This document shows positions 6,653 through 7,608 of a stretch of 7,608 nt of DNA, piece by piece (position 1 is the first letter of the stretch; the number at the start of each line of letters is the position of its first letter). The position numbers and the translations under genes are program-made. The notes under the pieces were generated by a model. The model saw only the letters and a program-made list of their open reading frames with translations, ran no database searches and was not told the DNA's origin. The DNA comes from Flavobacterium sp. (GTDB lineage Bacteria; Bacteroidota; Bacteroidia; Flavobacteriales; Flavobacteriaceae). Location of the stretch: positions 1 through 7,608 of the forward strand of contig JAHRWO010000247.1 of the NCBI GenBank assembly GCA_019105125.1, read 5' to 3'.

Positions 6653-6727
6653 ATGAAAAACTTTAAAACCATAAGTAGTTTTTTTTCATATATAAATTTG
6701 TTTTTACTTTTAAGTTGTTGTAAATAA
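6653..6727 (+). CDS. Candidate 24-residue micro-lipoprotein, or remnant of a lipoprotein gene
   Basis: An ATG frame of 24 codons plus TAA encodes MKNFKTISSF, then a hydrophobic stretch ending in LFLLLSCCK and stop. This is a nearly ideal lipoprotein signal peptide: a Lys-containing n-region, a hydrophobic core, and lipobox LLSC with Cys22. Only Cys-Cys-Lys would remain after processing. The frame is preceded by a -7 box at 6578-6585. It could be a true tiny lipopeptide, a leader peptide for the secreted-protein gene downstream, or the surviving 5' end of a decayed lipoprotein gene; reading past the stop shows no further protein-like sequence. The match could also be chance, because A+T-rich DNA often encodes hydrophobic stretches, but the combination of Met-Lys start, core and lipobox is specific. 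Confidence 0.35.
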   Translation: MKNFKTISSFFSYINLFLLLSCCK

Positions 6728-6796
6728 AAGAGTTGTTTCTTTTAAAAAGGTTGTGTTCAATTTAATTTTGAATTAACTATTGTTAACAGTCTCTTA

Positions 6797-6841
6797 AATT
6801 GTTGAATATAAGTGTAATGGTTAAGGTTAATTGTTGAATAT
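6797..6841 (+). repeat. 13-bp direct repeat upstream of the secreted-protein promoter
   Basis: AATTGTTGAATAT occurs exactly at 6797-6809 and again at 6829-6841. The copies are 32 bp apart start to start, close to three helical turns. The second copy ends 4 bases before the -7 box TAATTTTG. Same-face spacing next to a promoter suggests an activator or repressor site pair. Confidence 0.45.
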
Positions 6842-6845
6842 TACG

Positions 6846-6853
6846 TAATTTTG
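6846..6853 (+). promoter_or_regulatory. -7 box of the secreted-protein gene
   Basis: TAATTTTG followed by C is an exact TAnnTTTG match, 44 nt before the ATG at 6898. The -33 position has only a weak TTA (6821-6823, spacing 22). A TTG at 6831-6833 is too close, at 12 nt. A weak -33 beside a direct repeat would fit a promoter that needs an activator. Confidence 0.55.
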
Positions 6854-6897
6854 CACGCCCAAAAATAAAATTTACTGATAAATATAAAAAAAATAGA

Positions 6898-7608
6898 ATG
6901 AATTTAAAATTTATTTCAATCTCTCTCAACAAAAAAATGGTATCGTCTTTTTTGATACTATTTTTAACATTTTTATTTGTTAACTTTTCATATGCGCAGT
7001 ATTCTGGCACGGGTACTTTTACGAGAATTACTTCATCGGCCGAGTTGACGGATGGGTATTATGTAATTACTAATGCTAGTAATACTAGAGCAATGAGTAA
7101 TGTTCAAGGAATTGGAGATGGTGAACCTGTTCTTTTAGCGCAAACTATTAATCCTTCATCAGGTACCATTCAAAATCCATCTAATGCTATAGTTTGGCGT
7201 GTTGAGACAAACGGTTCTGGGAAAACTATTTATTCGGAGTCAAGTTCTCGTTACTTAAACTATACTGGTACAAATTGGGGAATTAATTTATTTTTATCTG
7301 TTACGAATAATTTTCAACGTTGGACTATTACATATTCGGGAACTGAGGTTACAATTCAAAATTTAGGAAATAATTCTAATAGATTAACATATTTTGGTGG
7401 ATCTACTCCTGATTTTAGCTATTACACAGGTACTGGAACTGAAAACCTTCAGTTATACAAAATGAATCCAATTGCTTTCCCAGCAACAAATATTTCTTCA
7501 AATTCATTTACTGCCAATTGGTTTGCTTTACCTGGCAATCCTAGTTATCGCTTAGACGTGAGTACAACGCCCTTCGATTCTTATGACATAGTGGGTTGGA
7601 CGTTTCCA
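6898..7608 (+). CDS. Secreted protein with unclassified N-terminal domain and Fn3-like domain (partial, 5' end)
   Basis: The frame is open to the right edge and gives the first 237 residues. Residues 1-33 form a signal peptide (MNLKFISISLNKK, a hydrophobic core, then NFSYA with Q next), so export through Sec is expected. ATG 6898 is preferred over ATG 6937 because the latter would lose the basic n-region. Residues about 35-190 are rich in Ser, Thr, Asn, Gly and aromatics, with ITSSAELTDGYYVITNAS and AIVWRVETNGSGKTIYSE, and look like a compact beta-rich domain seen at the N-termini of large flavobacterial exoproteins; I cannot name it. From about 191, FPATNISSNSFTANW and YRLDVSTTP resemble an Fn3 strand pattern. 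Such proteins often end in a type IX secretion sorting domain, which would lie outside the window. Enzymatic function is unknown. It is divergent from the polysaccharide cluster and need not be related to it. Confidence 0.8.
   Translation, partial: MNLKFISISLNKKMVSSFLILFLTFLFVNFSYAQYSGTGTFTRITSSAELTDGYYVITNASNTRAMSNVQGIGDGEPVLLAQTINPSSGTIQNPSNAIVWRVETNGSGKTIYSESSSRYLNYTGTNWGINLFLSVTNNFQRWTITYSGTEVTIQNLGNNSNRLTYFGGSTPDFSYYTGTGTENLQLYKMNPIAFPATNISSNSFTANWFALPGNPSYRLDVSTTPFDSYDIVGWTFP

Noticed and set aside
6762..6776. Palindrome TTAATT-TTG-AATTAA as a terminator for the micro-lipoprotein
   Set aside because: The stem is all A/T and no T run follows, so a stable terminator hairpin is unlikely.
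6225..6897. CRISPR array, tRNA, riboswitch or insertion-sequence ends
   Set aside because: The repeats present are short and few, no cloverleaf or conserved riboswitch core was recognised, and there are no transposase frames or paired terminal repeats.
6783..7010. Minus-strand 75-codon frame
   Set aside because: It runs antisense through the promoter and signal-peptide region of the secreted-protein gene, and its translation has no family features.

Overview
The window reads as chromosomal DNA from a low-GC member of the Bacteroidetes, most likely Flavobacteriaceae (Flavobacterium or a close relative). The evidence is the strong A+T bias, -7 promoter boxes of the TAnnTTTG type, start codons that mostly lack a Shine-Dalgarno sequence, signal peptides ending in SYAQ or FYAQ, and a TPR/membrane/LuxR-type regulator of a kind common in this phylum. 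No database search was possible. All family calls come from reading motifs in the translations.

Positions 1-6224 are a minus-strand surface-polysaccharide cluster, described here in transcription order. A membrane-anchored TPR regulator with a C-terminal LuxR-like helix-turn-helix (6224-4359) is followed after 23 bp by a CpsB/YwqE-type PHP-fold tyrosine phosphatase (4335-3601). A 106-bp gap then carries a well-formed flavobacterial promoter overlapped by an imperfect tandem repeat. Next come a DegT/DnrJ/EryC1/StrS aminotransferase (3494-2361), a membrane-bound PglF/WbpM-type nucleotide-sugar 4,6-dehydratase that starts with TTG (2349-391), and the N-terminal part of a Wza-like export lipoprotein that starts with GTG and runs off the left edge (338-1).

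Together, the dehydratase and aminotransferase would convert a UDP-N-acetylhexosamine to a 4-amino-4,6-dideoxy sugar, as in the bacillosamine or QuiNAc4N routes. The Wza-like protein would export the polymer. The CpsB-type phosphatase would act on the tyrosine kinase or co-polymerase normally found beside such an exporter, which is not in the window. The acetyltransferase, phosphoglycosyl transferase, glycosyltransferases, flippase and polymerase are also outside the window.

Positions 6225-6897 are a very A+T-rich divergent intergenic region of about 670 bp. On the plus strand it holds a candidate 24-codon micro-lipoprotein (6653-6727) with its own consensus -7 box, several short repeats, and a 13-bp direct repeat just upstream of the next promoter. 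From 6898 to the right edge a plus-strand gene encodes the start of a secreted protein: a signal peptide, an unclassified beta-rich domain and the beginning of an Fn3-like domain.

The main architecture is a known type. The points most worth a second look are the coupling of the TPR-LuxR regulator to the phosphatase, the repeat-overlapped promoter of the aminosugar genes, and the micro-lipoprotein with its repeat-rich upstream region.
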